A stretch of 64,000 bases of DNA from Candidatus Hydrogenedentota bacterium (GCA_019637335.1 JAHBVV010000015.1:62001-126000), one strand, 5' to 3'. Shown: positions 50,855 through 59,802, numbered from the stretch's first letter. A program made the numbers and translations. The notes: a model not told the origin generated them from the letters alone.

Positions 50855-52411
50855 ATGAACGATCTGCCCCAGGGCGGCACGCTGACCCAGGTCCTCAGCG
50901 CGGACACGGCCCTCACCAACGCGAGCACGGACATCGGCTTCGGCGTGGGCGAAAGGGCGGACTACCTCTTCGACGATGTCCGCTTCTTCGACCCCACGGC
51001 CACCGGCGAGCAATCCACCATCGGCCGGCGCTACGCCTACGACGCCCGGGGCCGCCGCGTGGCGGAGACCACCTTCGAGGACGGCGTCGCGGAGACCACC
51101 TACTTCGTCTACGACGGCCACCGCGTCATCGAGGAGCTCGACGGCGACGGCAACGTCACCGCGAGCTACGTCTACGGCCAATACATCGACGAAGTCCTGC
51201 AGATGCGCCGCGACACCGACCCCGGCGCGGCGGGGATGGAGGACCACTACTACCTCCACGACGACCTCTTCAACGTCGTCGGCCTGACCGACGCGTCGGG
51301 CGCGCTCCGGGAGCGCTACGAATACGCCGACTACGGCATGCCCGCCGTCTACGACGCCGCCAACAACCCCCTCGCCGCCTCGGCCTTCCAGAACGCCTAC
51401 CTCTTCAACGGCCGCCGCTTCGACGCCGGCACCGGCCTCTACTACTACCGCACCCGCTACATGGACCCGGACCTCGGCCGCTTCATCTCCCGCGACACCA
51501 TCGGGCTCTGGGGGGATGCGAACAACCTGGGAAACCCCTATTCCTACGTGGGGAATAACCCCTGGTCGCGCCTGGATCCGTTTGGGGAACAAGAGTTTCA
51601 TCAGTCATTCGGCGAGACCGCGCGCGCAGTCTTCGGCTTTTTCGGCGACGCTCATGAAACGGCAGTTGCGGGGCCGCTGAGGGAGGTTCACACCAGTCCG
51701 GGACCAATCGCGGCCGCGTTTTACAACGAAATCCTGATGGTAGAGCCGTATGGCGACCTTGACCTCTACACGCAGGGAAACAATGCTGCCTATGCGGGAA
51801 CACAAATTGTCCTCGTCGTATCCCCAACAAAAGTCTTCAAGGTCATCAAAGGGACGGCAAGAGCAATAGCAGGAGCTACCCGGGGGATTCGTGGCACGCG
51901 AACCGTTGTCATGATGGTGGATGGTGCCGATGAGGCAGCCAATCTGGCTCGACAGTTGGCAGGTAGTAGCGATGAAATATATGTTACCCTGAACAACGGG
52001 AATGTGATTGGCGATATCTCCAGGATCTCCAAGCCGAAGCACGCGCCCGTCATAGATAAGTGGGTAAAGAAAGGTGGCAAGGTTAGGCAGCATGCCGACG
52101 GAACTGTTGAATACATAGATGGCTATGGAAACTCTGTCCTCTACAGAAATGGGTATCCTGATTTCAAGGCTTCCGGTCATGTAACTGAGGAAGTCAAAAT
52201 TACGGATATGCAAGGGGATTACACTACAGACTTTGCAAAGGCAAACGCGCAGTCGGGAAAACCGCTGGAACCGTGGGAGACTTGGCATCACCATGAAGAC
52301 ATGACGACTATGCAAAGAATGTCGGCTAGTGTAAATGCTAGATTTACACACTCGGGTGGAGCATCTAAAGCCAGAATAGAGCGTATAAATAATGCACTAC
52401 GGGATAAGTAA
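50855..52411 (+). CDS. Orphan Rhs core fused to a WHH-type nuclease toxin tip
   Basis: A 518-residue fragment of a polymorphic toxin. Residues 1-240 are Rhs/YD repeats (GRRYAYDARGRRVAETTF, YVYDGHRVIEELDG, LHDDLFNVVGLTDASG) ending in the Rhs core signature GLYYYRTRYMDPDLGRFISRDTIGL and the cleavage-type motif LDPFGE (nucleotides 51575-51589). The tip, from about residue 250, ends in WHHHEDMTTMQRMSASVNARFTHSGG (TGG at 52283), a HNH/Endonuclease VII-like WHH motif expected to cut DNA. The tip is low-GC, unlike the core. There is no N-terminal export region, so it is an orphan tip. Start ATG 50855 is uncertain; a TTG at 50813 also opens the frame. Confidence 0.8.
   Translation: MNDLPQGGTLTQVLSADTALTNASTDIGFGVGERADYLFDDVRFFDPTATGEQSTIGRRYAYDARGRRVAETTFEDGVAETTYFVYDGHRVIEELDGDGNVTASYVYGQYIDEVLQMRRDTDPGAAGMEDHYYLHDDLFNVVGLTDASGALRERYEYADYGMPAVYDAANNPLAASAFQNAYLFNGRRFDAGTGLYYYRTRYMDPDLGRFISRDTIGLWGDANNLGNPYSYVGNNPWSRLDPFGEQEFHQSFGETARAVFGFFGDAHETAVAGPLREVHTSPGPIAAAFYNEILMVEPYGDLDLYTQGNNAAYAGTQIVLVVSPTKVFKVIKGTARAIAGATRGIRGTRTVVMMVDGADEAANLARQLAGSSDEIYVTLNNGNVIGDISRISKPKHAPVIDKWVKKGGKVRQHADGTVEYIDGYGNSVLYRNGYPDFKASGHVTEEVKITDMQGDYTTDFAKANAQSGKPLEPWETWHHHEDMTTMQRMSASVNARFTHSGGASKARIERINNALRDK
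50868..51340 (+). repeat. Duplicated Rhs core, copy 1
   Basis: About 473 bp repeated at 53384-53856 with a constant offset of 2,516 bp and only around ten to fifteen base differences, mostly silent. The left end matches a junction where the fragment loses its upstream reading; the right end is where the two proteins diverge (YGMPAVYDA versus YGAPTIYTG). Confidence 0.85.
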
Positions 52412-52431
52412 TATTACGAAAGAAACGTCGA

Positions 52432-52902
52432 GTGAGATTTGCTAAACTGCATGGCATGCATCAAGAAGTCCTTCCGCCGGCATTGGATGCAGATATCGCC
52501 AAACTTGAGTCGGACATTGGTTTCCCATTACCCGCCGATTATAAGGCCTTCTTAAGGGACATGAACGGAGCTCAGGCACTTGATCGCTGTTTCTACGTTC
52601 GAGGCCTAAAGCAAGACATTGCATTGCATATTCTTCTTGGAGTACATCCGGGGCGCAATTGGGCTGATCTCTTTTCTTCGTGGGATGAATTCAACGAAGA
52701 TCTTCCAGAGAACGCACTCATTATTGGCCTCGACCCCGGCGCAAACTTTCTTGTCCTATTACTAGATGGGAACGCAGACGGGGTGTACTACTGGGATCAC
52801 AAGCACTTCTTTCCTCAATCCTCTGATCTGCAGAACATGTACTTCGTTTCCGAATCATTTTCATTCTTTATAGATGAGCTAAAGCCACTTCTGAAAATGT
52901 AA
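52432..52902 (+). CDS. SMI1/KNR4 (SUKH) family immunity protein
   Basis: A 156-residue protein 20 bp downstream of the nuclease tip. The SUKH fold is visible in IAKLESDIGFPLPADYKAFLRDMNGA, LIIGLDPGANFLVLLLDGNADGVYYWDHKHFF and a closing FSFFIDELKPLL. SUKH proteins are the commonest immunity partners of Rhs/CDI nuclease toxins, and this one probably binds the WHH tip to protect the producing cell. Start is GTG 52432 or ATG 52456; neither has a strong ribosome site. It shares the low GC of the tip, so the two were probably acquired together. Confidence 0.85.
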   Translation: MRFAKLHGMHQEVLPPALDADIAKLESDIGFPLPADYKAFLRDMNGAQALDRCFYVRGLKQDIALHILLGVHPGRNWADLFSSWDEFNEDLPENALIIGLDPGANFLVLLLDGNADGVYYWDHKHFFPQSSDLQNMYFVSESFSFFIDELKPLLKM

Positions 52903-52939
52903 GGCTGATTGTACCGGTCTCGCAATCACCTGAACCCAC

Positions 52940-53948
52940 GCTCTATCTCAGGTTAGGCAAAAACTTACACATTCCGACAGCGAGACCTACACGCTGGAGC
53001 CGGCGGGCAACCGCACGGCCACTTCGGCGGGCGCATTGTCCGGGGCAACGTCCCCCAGGATCTGGAGACCTTCAGCTTCTCCTACCAGTCCCTCCTGGAT
53101 GTGGAGGACCTGGACGGGGACCCGGATACAGAGGACGAGTACGGGCCGGAGTACTATGGGCTCGCGCTGATGAAGGTGTTCCAGCAGGCGCCCGTTCCGC
53201 CGGCGGAAGTGGGGGAGTACGAGTACGTGGCGCTGGTGGTGACGCCGAACGCGATCAGCCTGCGCGAGTGGGACGCGGATGAGGTCACCGTGCTGGATAC
53301 GGCGGGCGCGGTGAGCGAGGCGGGCGTCTGGTACGACATCGCCATCGCCATCGACGGCGCCACACTCACCGTCAGCCGGGGGCCCCGGGGCGGCACGCTG
53401 ACCCAGGTCCTCAGCGCGGACACGACCCTCACCAACGCGAGCACGGACATCGGCTTCGGCGTGGGCGAAAAGGCGGACTACCTCTTCGACGATGTCCGTT
53501 TCTTCGACCCCACGGCCACCGGCGAGCAATCCACCATCGGCCGGCGCTACGCCTACGACGCCCGGGGCCGCCGCGTGGCCGAGACCACCTTCGAGGACGG
53601 CGTCGCGGAGACCACCTACTTCGTCTACGACGGCCACCGCGTCATCGAGGAGCTCGACGGCAATGGCAACGTCACCGCGAGCTACGTCTACGGCCAATAC
53701 ATCGACGAAGTCCTGCAGATGCGCCGCGACACCGACCCCGGCGCCGCGGGGATGGAGGACCACTACTACCTCCACGACGACCTCTTCAACGTCGTCGGCC
53801 TGGCCGACGCCTCGGGCGCGCTCCGCGAGCGCTACGAATACGCCGACTACGGCGCGCCCACCATCTACACCGGCGACGGCACCGCCACGCGGACCGAATC
53901 CGCCTACGGCAACCCCTTCCTCTTACAGAAAGCCTGTACCCGACCCCC
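52940..53948 (+). pseudogene. Broken Rhs fragment, second copy
   Basis: A remnant of a larger Rhs protein. From about 52940 one frame reads LSQVRQKLTHSDSETYTLEPAGNR, typical of Rhs repeats. Near 53015-53040 the reading shifts to another frame (GGRIVRGNVPQDLETFSFSYQ) that continues through a LamG-like inserted domain (YEYVALVVTPNAISLREWDAD), then the Rhs core identical to copy 1. It ends abruptly at about 53925 (GNPFLL) where the core should continue FTGRR; the rest is the 3' end of recQ. With no start, a frameshift and a cut end, I call it a pseudogene. It supplied the duplicated core for the orphan tip, or the reverse. Confidence 0.75.
53384..53856 (+). repeat. Duplicated Rhs core, copy 2
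   Basis: Partner of 50868-51340 (offset 2,516 bp). In this copy the sequence before the repeat is Rhs/LamG-like, in contrast to copy 1. The near identity suggests recent duplication or gene conversion. Confidence 0.85.
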
Positions 53949-56114
53949 CTACCGCTTCTCCACCGGTGCCCCCGGCTTTTCCTCATTCTTCATGCACGCG
54001 ATCACCACGTCCACCAACTCGCCCGGAGCCGCGCCGCCAAGGCGTTCCAGGATGTCATCCCGCGCCGCAAACCCAAGTTCGTCGGCGGCGATGCTGATGT
54101 CGTCCGCCAGGCCGGGGTCCATCCACGGAGTCGGGTCGGTGAGGCCCTTTTCCTCGATGTACTCCCGCAGGTACTTCGCCGCACGGCGCGCCGTCACCAT
54201 CAGGTGATCCGCCGTTTCGTCAAGGTCGCAGCCAGCGGCAAACAGCCGGAACGCCTCCGCCTGGATGCGGCCCCCCCGGCCCTGTTTAGACTTCGGCGCC
54301 CGCCCAGCCCCAGCGCCGGCGAACTCGCGTATCACCGGCAGGAAACGAGCGGCATAGTCGGCGCACTTCCGCTCGCCGACCCCGCTCACCTGGAGGAACT
54401 CCACTTCGTTTTTCGGCTTCTTCCGCGCCATGTCGCGCAGGGCCGCGTCCCCAAACACCGCGAAGGCGGGCCCGCCGTTCTCCTGCGCAATTTCGCGACG
54501 GAGCGCGCGCAGCCGCTCGAAAAGCTTCTTGTCCACGCCGTCCCACGACTTCGCGGCCGCGGCGGAAGCCCGGCGGGGGGCGCGGGCCGTCTCCGCGGGC
54601 GCGAGCAGGCGCGGGGTCTCCTCACCGCGCAGGACCTGCCGCCCCCGCGCGGTGACCTGGAGGATATTGTACTCCCCGGTCTTTTCCAGGTACCCCTGGG
54701 ACGCCAGCTGCTCGATCCAGTTGCGGATGGTCCGGCCGTCGTGCTCCGCCAGAATCCCGAAGGTGCTAAGCTGATCGTGTCCCTTCTCCACCACGCGGTG
54801 CTCCCGCGCCCCCTGCAGGATCAACGTCGTGTAGCTCGGGCCCGCGACGGGGCCGAGCCGCGCGGCGCAGGAGAGGATCTTCTGCGCCACCACCAGCGCG
54901 TCCTTCACGAGGTCCGCATTGCCCAGGCACAGGTCGCAGGCGCCGCAGTTGGGCTTGTCGATCTTCTCGCCAAAGTACTCCATCAGCACGCGGTGGCGGC
55001 ACGCGACCGCCGTGCAATAGTTGTACATGTCGTGGAGTTTGGCCTGGGCGATGCGCATTGCTTCGCTGTCCAGATCCTTCAGCAGGAAGTTCCACAGGTT
55101 GAAGTCGCTGCCGGAATAGAGCAGCAGGCATTCCGCCTCCAGGCCATCCCGGCCCGCGCGCCCGCTTTCCTGCTGGTAGTGCTCGATGGTCTTGGGCATG
55201 CCGGTGTGGATGACGTAGCGCACGTCGGGCTTGTCGATCCCCATGCCGAACGCCACCGTCGCCACGATGAGTTCCGCGCCCTCCCGCGAAAAGGCCTCCT
55301 GGTTCCGCTGCCGCTCCTCCGGACTCATCCCCGCATGGTAGGGCAGGGCCTTGTGGCCGCGATCCGTCAGCGCCGCCGCCAGCTCCTCCACCTTCTTGCG
55401 CGTGATGCAGTAAATGACGCCCGATTCGCCCCGGCGCCGCTCCACAACCTCCATCACCTGCGCCAGCTCGTTGGTGCGGCGCTCGGCGGCGTAGATCAGG
55501 TTCGGGCGGTCGGCCGAAGCCACCATGATCTCCGGATCGCGCAGTTTGAGCGCCGCGCAGATGTCCTGGCGCACGTGTGGCGTCGCGGTGGCGGTGTAGG
55601 CGTGAAAGGCCACCTCCGGAAAGGCCTCCCGCAGGCTCTCCAGCGCCCGGTACTCCGGCCGGAAATCGTGGCCCCACTGGCTGATGCAGTGGGCCTCGTC
55701 AATCGCGATAAACGAGATCGGCCGCTTCTTGAGGTACGCAATGAAATCCGGCTTCACCGCCCGCTCGGGAGCCACATACAGCAGTTTCACCGCCCCCGAC
55801 TGGATGGCCTCGTGGGTCTCGCGGCGCTCCCGCGCGGTCAGGCTGCTGTTGATGCACGCCGCGCCCGCCCCCACCGCCCGAAGGCTGTCCACCTGATCCT
55901 TCATCAGCGAAATCAGCGGCGAAACGACCACCGCCATCCCGTCGCGGGCCAGGGCCGGCGCCTGGTAGCACAGGGACTTGCCCCCGCCCGTGGGCAGCAC
56001 CACAAGCGAATCGCGCCCCGCCATGATGCACTCCATGGCGCTGGACTGGAAGGGCCGCAACGCGTCATAGCCCCAGACGCGGCGTACAATTTCGGAGAGC
56101 TTGCCGTCAGGCAT
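53949..56114 (-). CDS. recQ: ATP-dependent DNA helicase RecQ
   Basis: A 721-residue RecQ helicase, which unwinds DNA 3' to 5' in recombination and fork repair. Motif I is PTGGGKS; the DEAH box and motif 0-like block read AIDEAHCISQWGHDFRPEY; motif VI is QESGRAGRDG. The zinc-binding RecQ-Ct region has the Cys set C...CGACDLC, followed by a winged helix, an HRDC domain (about 540-620: LRALRREIAQENGGPAFAVFGDAALRDMA) and a C-terminal HTH (about 640-720). The start MPDGKL at 56114 is chosen as the usual RecQ N-terminus. Its stop lies about 20 bp from the broken end of the Rhs remnant on the other strand. Confidence 0.95.
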   Translation of the reverse strand: MPDGKLSEIVRRVWGYDALRPFQSSAMECIMAGRDSLVVLPTGGGKSLCYQAPALARDGMAVVVSPLISLMKDQVDSLRAVGAGAACINSSLTARERRETHEAIQSGAVKLLYVAPERAVKPDFIAYLKKRPISFIAIDEAHCISQWGHDFRPEYRALESLREAFPEVAFHAYTATATPHVRQDICAALKLRDPEIMVASADRPNLIYAAERRTNELAQVMEVVERRRGESGVIYCITRKKVEELAAALTDRGHKALPYHAGMSPEERQRNQEAFSREGAELIVATVAFGMGIDKPDVRYVIHTGMPKTIEHYQQESGRAGRDGLEAECLLLYSGSDFNLWNFLLKDLDSEAMRIAQAKLHDMYNYCTAVACRHRVLMEYFGEKIDKPNCGACDLCLGNADLVKDALVVAQKILSCAARLGPVAGPSYTTLILQGAREHRVVEKGHDQLSTFGILAEHDGRTIRNWIEQLASQGYLEKTGEYNILQVTARGRQVLRGEETPRLLAPAETARAPRRASAAAAKSWDGVDKKLFERLRALRREIAQENGGPAFAVFGDAALRDMARKKPKNEVEFLQVSGVGERKCADYAARFLPVIREFAGAGAGRAPKSKQGRGGRIQAEAFRLFAAGCDLDETADHLMVTARRAAKYLREYIEEKGLTDPTPWMDPGLADDISIAADELGFAARDDILERLGGAAPGELVDVVIACMKNEEKPGAPVEKR

Positions 56115-56295
56115 GCGCGGAGTGTACCACAGCGCTCCGCAACGCGTCGATAGAACGACGCCCCACAATCTCGCCGATGGTCCGCCGTGGCGGAAATGTC
56201 CGCGATCCTGCGATTCAGGCTATTCTTGACCGAAACACGCATTCACACCGGTGGCTGCTTCATCCCGCCCATGTGTTACGGCTTCGGGTATCGTT

Positions 56296-56904
56296 TCAGA
56301 ATTTGAAGCCAACTCCAATTCCGAGCGCGTTGGCGCCGGAATTGTGGCTGCCGAGGCTCGCATTCGAGATGTGCTGGTAGTGCACCTGGACGTGCCAGTC
56401 GGACTTGAACGCGTAGCCCACACCGATATTGCTCAGGAAATTGAGGTTGGAATTATTCCCGTTGAATTTGCCGGCATGCACAAGCGCCGTAATACCGGCT
56501 TCCGCAAACCAGCCCCGGTACTCGTCTTTCACCTGGTAAATTCGCCCTGAGAGCCCGATACCCCCGCCCCAGACGGTGTCGCCGTCCTCGTGATCGTTGT
56601 CGCCGAACCAGCGCTGGAAAAGATCGCGGTCGCGATGCTCATCCTGGGTGTACACGAAGAGGGGCAGAAGGCGGAGGCCCAGGGTCGTGCGGCTGGTCGC
56701 CGGCACTTCGTACTCCGCGACGACGTTCAGGCTGTAATCCCCGGAGCGGTCCCGGCTTCCCTGGTGAACGCCAAAATCATTGTTGAGTTCGAGGCGCCAG
56801 CGGCCCGCGTCAAAATCCAGGCCGGCCTGGGCGGTCTGGCACCAGGCGGCCAGAAAAAAGGCCGCCGCCAGCGACGTTGCATTAACACACTTCAGGAAAT
56901 TCAT
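56296..56904 (-). CDS. PagL-like outer-membrane lipid A deacylase family protein
   Basis: A 202-residue exported beta-barrel. Signal peptide (NATSLAAAFFLAAWCQTAQA). Alternating hydrophobic strands end in VGVGFKF-type C-terminal residues (GIGVGFKF, terminal Phe), as in outer-membrane proteins. HYQHISNASLGSHNSGAN matches the PagL/acyloxyacyl hydrolase motif, with His 178 and Ser 180 of the catalytic pair; the Glu of the PagL triad is Asn 192 here. It may remove an acyl chain from lipid A or another glycolipid, or be an inactive relative. Last gene on this strand after the Mla operon (123 bp downstream of the preceding gene). Confidence 0.8.
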   Translation of the reverse strand: MNFLKCVNATSLAAAFFLAAWCQTAQAGLDFDAGRWRLELNNDFGVHQGSRDRSGDYSLNVVAEYEVPATSRTTLGLRLLPLFVYTQDEHRDRDLFQRWFGDNDHEDGDTVWGGGIGLSGRIYQVKDEYRGWFAEAGITALVHAGKFNGNNSNLNFLSNIGVGYAFKSDWHVQVHYQHISNASLGSHNSGANALGIGVGFKF

Positions 56905-57027
56905 GGCGTTCAGACTCCCCGGGACCATTCCGGCCCGATTGCTACCCGTTACGCCGCGCGCGGGAGGCGCGGCGCCCTCAACTATTGCGCTGCCCTGGCG
57001 GCGCGCGTGCGATGTCAAACGCGGCCG

Positions 57028-57825
57028 CTAGGCCATGGTTACGTAATAGGCGAGCACACCATCGTTGAAGTAATGCTTGTCGATATCCAGATAGCACGAC
57101 CCGCGGAGGTTGTAAACCCGGCCCACGAGGCGATTATCCGCGAAAAAGCCCTTGCTTCTCAACTGCAGCAGCGCCCGCTCCGGTTGCAGGGACTCGATCT
57201 CCACCTCCAGATCGCTCAGCGTGATGGGGCGCCGGAGCAGGGCAACCTCTTTTTCGCAACGGAAAACGCGGGCCCGGGAGGGAAGCGCGCCGCCGATCCG
57301 GAAGCTCTTCCCGCCGCCCCCGGCCACCACGCGAATTACCTCGCCGGAAGTCGCGTCGGTAATGTTCCACCAACGGTGGCTCGGGTCGGCCTCGACCGTG
57401 TAGCCGCTCGTGTCGTGATTGTCGGTCAGGCTGAAAAGCGTGCCACGGGCATGGGCGGGGTGCCGGAGTAGAATGTGGTCCGCAAAGGGGTCGGGAAAAT
57501 CCTGTGCCGATTCCCGGGCGTCGGGCACGCCGTGCGCGGCCGCGAGCACCCGGCGCGCGCGTAGCTCGGCCACAAAGGCGCGTATCGTGAACACCACAAT
57601 GCCGAAGACAATCAGCGCCACAAACGCAATCGCGCCATAGCGCAGCCAGTCGGGCTTGTCGAAATAGACGCCGACGAAAATGGCGCCGAGCGCTTCCGCA
57701 ATGCACACAAGATAGGCCGTTATCAGACCCATGGTGAGCGAGTTGTTCGTTCGCGGCAGGTTGTGGTAGCAAACGGCCCGCTCGTAGTCCGACAGGTGAT
57801 CGTGGGATTCGGGCTGTACCGTCAT
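57028..57825 (-). CDS. Two-TM protein with a C-terminal beta domain, unknown
   Basis: A 265-residue protein. Two helices (about 33-53 and 62-84) anchor a C-terminal domain of about 170 residues. The domain is beta-rich (GTLFSLTDNH, GYTVEADPSHRWWNITDAT, GRVYNLRGSCYLDIDKHYFNDGVLAYYVTMA) and resembles tubby/LURP-one-like or scramblase-type barrels, which bind lipids, although I cannot be sure. The gene starts 36 bp after the PqiC-like lipoprotein stop, so it probably belongs to the same operon and to lipid handling. ATG 57825 has a usable but not strong ribosome site. Confidence 0.7.
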   Translation of the reverse strand: MTVQPESHDHLSDYERAVCYHNLPRTNNSLTMGLITAYLVCIAEALGAIFVGVYFDKPDWLRYGAIAFVALIVFGIVVFTIRAFVAELRARRVLAAAHGVPDARESAQDFPDPFADHILLRHPAHARGTLFSLTDNHDTSGYTVEADPSHRWWNITDATSGEVIRVVAGGGGKSFRIGGALPSRARVFRCEKEVALLRRPITLSDLEVEIESLQPERALLQLRSKGFFADNRLVGRVYNLRGSCYLDIDKHYFNDGVLAYYVTMA

Positions 57826-57861
57826 GGCGTCACTTTCCGGCCTGGGCGGCCGCTCCGGAGG

Positions 57862-58410
57862 TTAGAGCGCGGCGGCGTCGGCCACTATCTCGCGGGCGAT
57901 CGTTTCCAGCAAGTCCGACAGGGACAGCACCACACCGCCGGGCGTCGCGGAAACCGCGGGCCCCCGCGCGGTGTACGTTTTCGCCAGCGCGGGCGTCGAG
58001 TAGTGGCTCGCGCTCGCCTCGCGTATCTCCACCGCCAGCCGTACGTGCGCTTCCGCGCCGCCGGGGCTGTCCACCTGCTCAAAAGCCTGCAGCACACCCG
58101 AGATCACGTAGGAGCGGCGCTCCGGATCGGTGGGGCCAAACTCCGCCGACAGCTTCTCCGCAAGCAGCTCGTCGAGGCTGGCCGCCCATTGCGCGGCGGC
58201 GTAGTACTCCACTTCCGTCGGGCTCTTCTTAATGAGAATGCGCTTGTTCTGCAGCGGCTCCGCCACGCGAAGACGCTTCACCGCGATGTTCACCGGGCTC
58301 CCGGCCTGGGCCGAGGGGGCCATGTTCAGGGTGTAGAGGTCCGGGCCGCCCGATGTTACACAACCGGCGGCGATGGCCCCGAAAAGGGCCAGGAACATGA
58401 TCTGCTTCAT
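57862..58410 (-). CDS. ABC-type transport auxiliary lipoprotein (PqiC/YmbA-like)
   Basis: A 182-residue lipoprotein (lipobox AIAAGC). The mature part reads YTLNMAPSA, then VAVKRLRVAEPLQNKRILIKK-like strands (here IAVKRLRVAEPLQNKR) and SPTEVEYYAAAQWAASLDELLAEKLSAEF, matching the PqiC family that works with MCE proteins between the inner and outer membrane. It follows mlaD by 68 bp and is likely the outer-membrane part of this lipid transporter. Start ATG 58410. Confidence 0.87.
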   Translation of the reverse strand: MKQIMFLALFGAIAAGCVTSGGPDLYTLNMAPSAQAGSPVNIAVKRLRVAEPLQNKRILIKKSPTEVEYYAAAQWAASLDELLAEKLSAEFGPTDPERRSYVISGVLQAFEQVDSPGGAEAHVRLAVEIREASASHYSTPALAKTYTARGPAVSATPGGVVLSLSDLLETIAREIVADAAAL

Positions 58411-58478
58411 AGTTTCTCCTACCTCGGGCGCGCGCCCGGCGTCCGGGCCCGCCGGACCCCGCGCCACGGCGCCTGCCC

Positions 58479-59720
58479 TTACTTTCGCCCGCTCTCCGGG
58501 CGCCCGAAGAGCACCGACTGCGGGTGAGATTTCAGTTCTTCCAGCAGCACGTTCAGGCTCTGGATGGTGTTGCCCAGATCGCCAACGAGATCCTCGATCG
58601 CCGGGCGGTTGAAGTGCACCAGGTCGCGGGTTTCCCCGGTCAGGTCCTTCACCTGCGCCAGCGTCTGTTCGAGGGTGACCAGGAGCGTCTCCAGATCCTT
58701 GCTTACCGTGCCCGTGATTTCGTTAAGATTCTTGATTATTCCATCGATATTCGCCTTGTTGTCCGTGACCGTCCGGGCGACGCCGTCCAGCGCGCGCGTG
58801 GCCGACTCCTGCAGCGGCGGCACCTTGTCCAGGATCGTCTCGATCTGCCGGTCGTACCCGTCCAGCATGGAATCGACGCTGGCGATCACATTCTCCACGT
58901 TGGCGGGATCCGGGCCGCCCCCGGCGGCCTTCGCCTTCGCCTCCTCGACGCCGAGCAGGTCGCGGACGTCGCCGGTGATCCGGGAAACGCTGGCGAACTC
59001 CTTGCCGCCCGACGCCTCGGTCTCGATGGCGGCCTCCACGCCGAGGAGCCTGCGGAGATCCTCGGCGAGCAGCGCCACGTTGATGGCCTCGCCGCCTTCG
59101 GCCTGCGCCTTTTCAATCGCCTTCTTCACGCCAAGAAAGGCGCGCACATCGGCGGCGATCCGCTCGATACTCGCCATTTCATCCCCGCCGGCGGCCTCCG
59201 CCTTTTTCGCGGCCTCCACGCCAAGGAAGTCGCGCACGTCGGCGATGAGCTGCTCGCTCCCGCCCACCAGGCCGTCCACGTCCGGGATGTCGATGAATCC
59301 GTAGCCGCTGTTGACGACCTGCATGTCGCCGCCATCGGGAAGCAGCGCCGCGTCGGGCGTGCCCGTGGAGATTTCGAGGTGCTTCTCCGATGTGAGGCCG
59401 ACCTGTTCGATCGTCGCGATGCTTGATGCGTTTACCGGCGCGCGCGGATCCACGCGGGCCTCAACCAGGATCCGGGACTGGTCATCGGGATCGTAGGTGA
59501 CCGCCGCCACACGGCCCACTTCCACGCCGCCGAATCGCACCAGGGCGTTGTTCCCCAGGCCGACCGTGCTCGTGAAGCGCGCATACAGCACCTTGCGTTC
59601 CGGCTCGGGCTGCAAGCGCTCGATCACGACGACAAACGCCACCGCCACGGCCAGGCTGATGATCACCATCAGGCCCGCGGTAATCTCCGTCTGGGTGAAA
59701 CTATACTTTTTTACGGCCAT
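58479..59720 (-). CDS. mlaD: MlaD-type MCE protein with four 30-residue repeats
   Basis: A 413-residue substrate-binding subunit of an Mla-type phospholipid transporter. One N-terminal TM helix (about 14-33) anchors a periplasmic MCE domain (about 42-140: VLYARFTSTVGLGNNALVRFGGVEVGRV). After it, residues 158-277 hold four tandem copies of a 30-residue helical unit with the core DVRxxLGVExA (LIADVRDFLGVEAA, IAADVRAFLGVKKA, LAEDLRRLLGVEAA, ITGDVRDLLGVEEA). The C-terminal third is a long coiled-coil-like helix, which in MCE proteins forms a tube towards the outer membrane. Start ATG 59720. The repeat block is unusual for MlaD. Confidence 0.9.
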   Translation of the reverse strand: MAVKKYSFTQTEITAGLMVIISLAVAVAFVVVIERLQPEPERKVLYARFTSTVGLGNNALVRFGGVEVGRVAAVTYDPDDQSRILVEARVDPRAPVNASSIATIEQVGLTSEKHLEISTGTPDAALLPDGGDMQVVNSGYGFIDIPDVDGLVGGSEQLIADVRDFLGVEAAKKAEAAGGDEMASIERIAADVRAFLGVKKAIEKAQAEGGEAINVALLAEDLRRLLGVEAAIETEASGGKEFASVSRITGDVRDLLGVEEAKAKAAGGGPDPANVENVIASVDSMLDGYDRQIETILDKVPPLQESATRALDGVARTVTDNKANIDGIIKNLNEITGTVSKDLETLLVTLEQTLAQVKDLTGETRDLVHFNRPAIEDLVGDLGNTIQSLNVLLEELKSHPQSVLFGRPESGRK

Positions 59721-59802
59721 GGCCTCCTTGCTCCACTTCTACGCCGCGGCGGCCCAACGGCGCGCACGCGTGGCAATTCCGTTACGGCGGCTGCCCGCGC
59801 CG

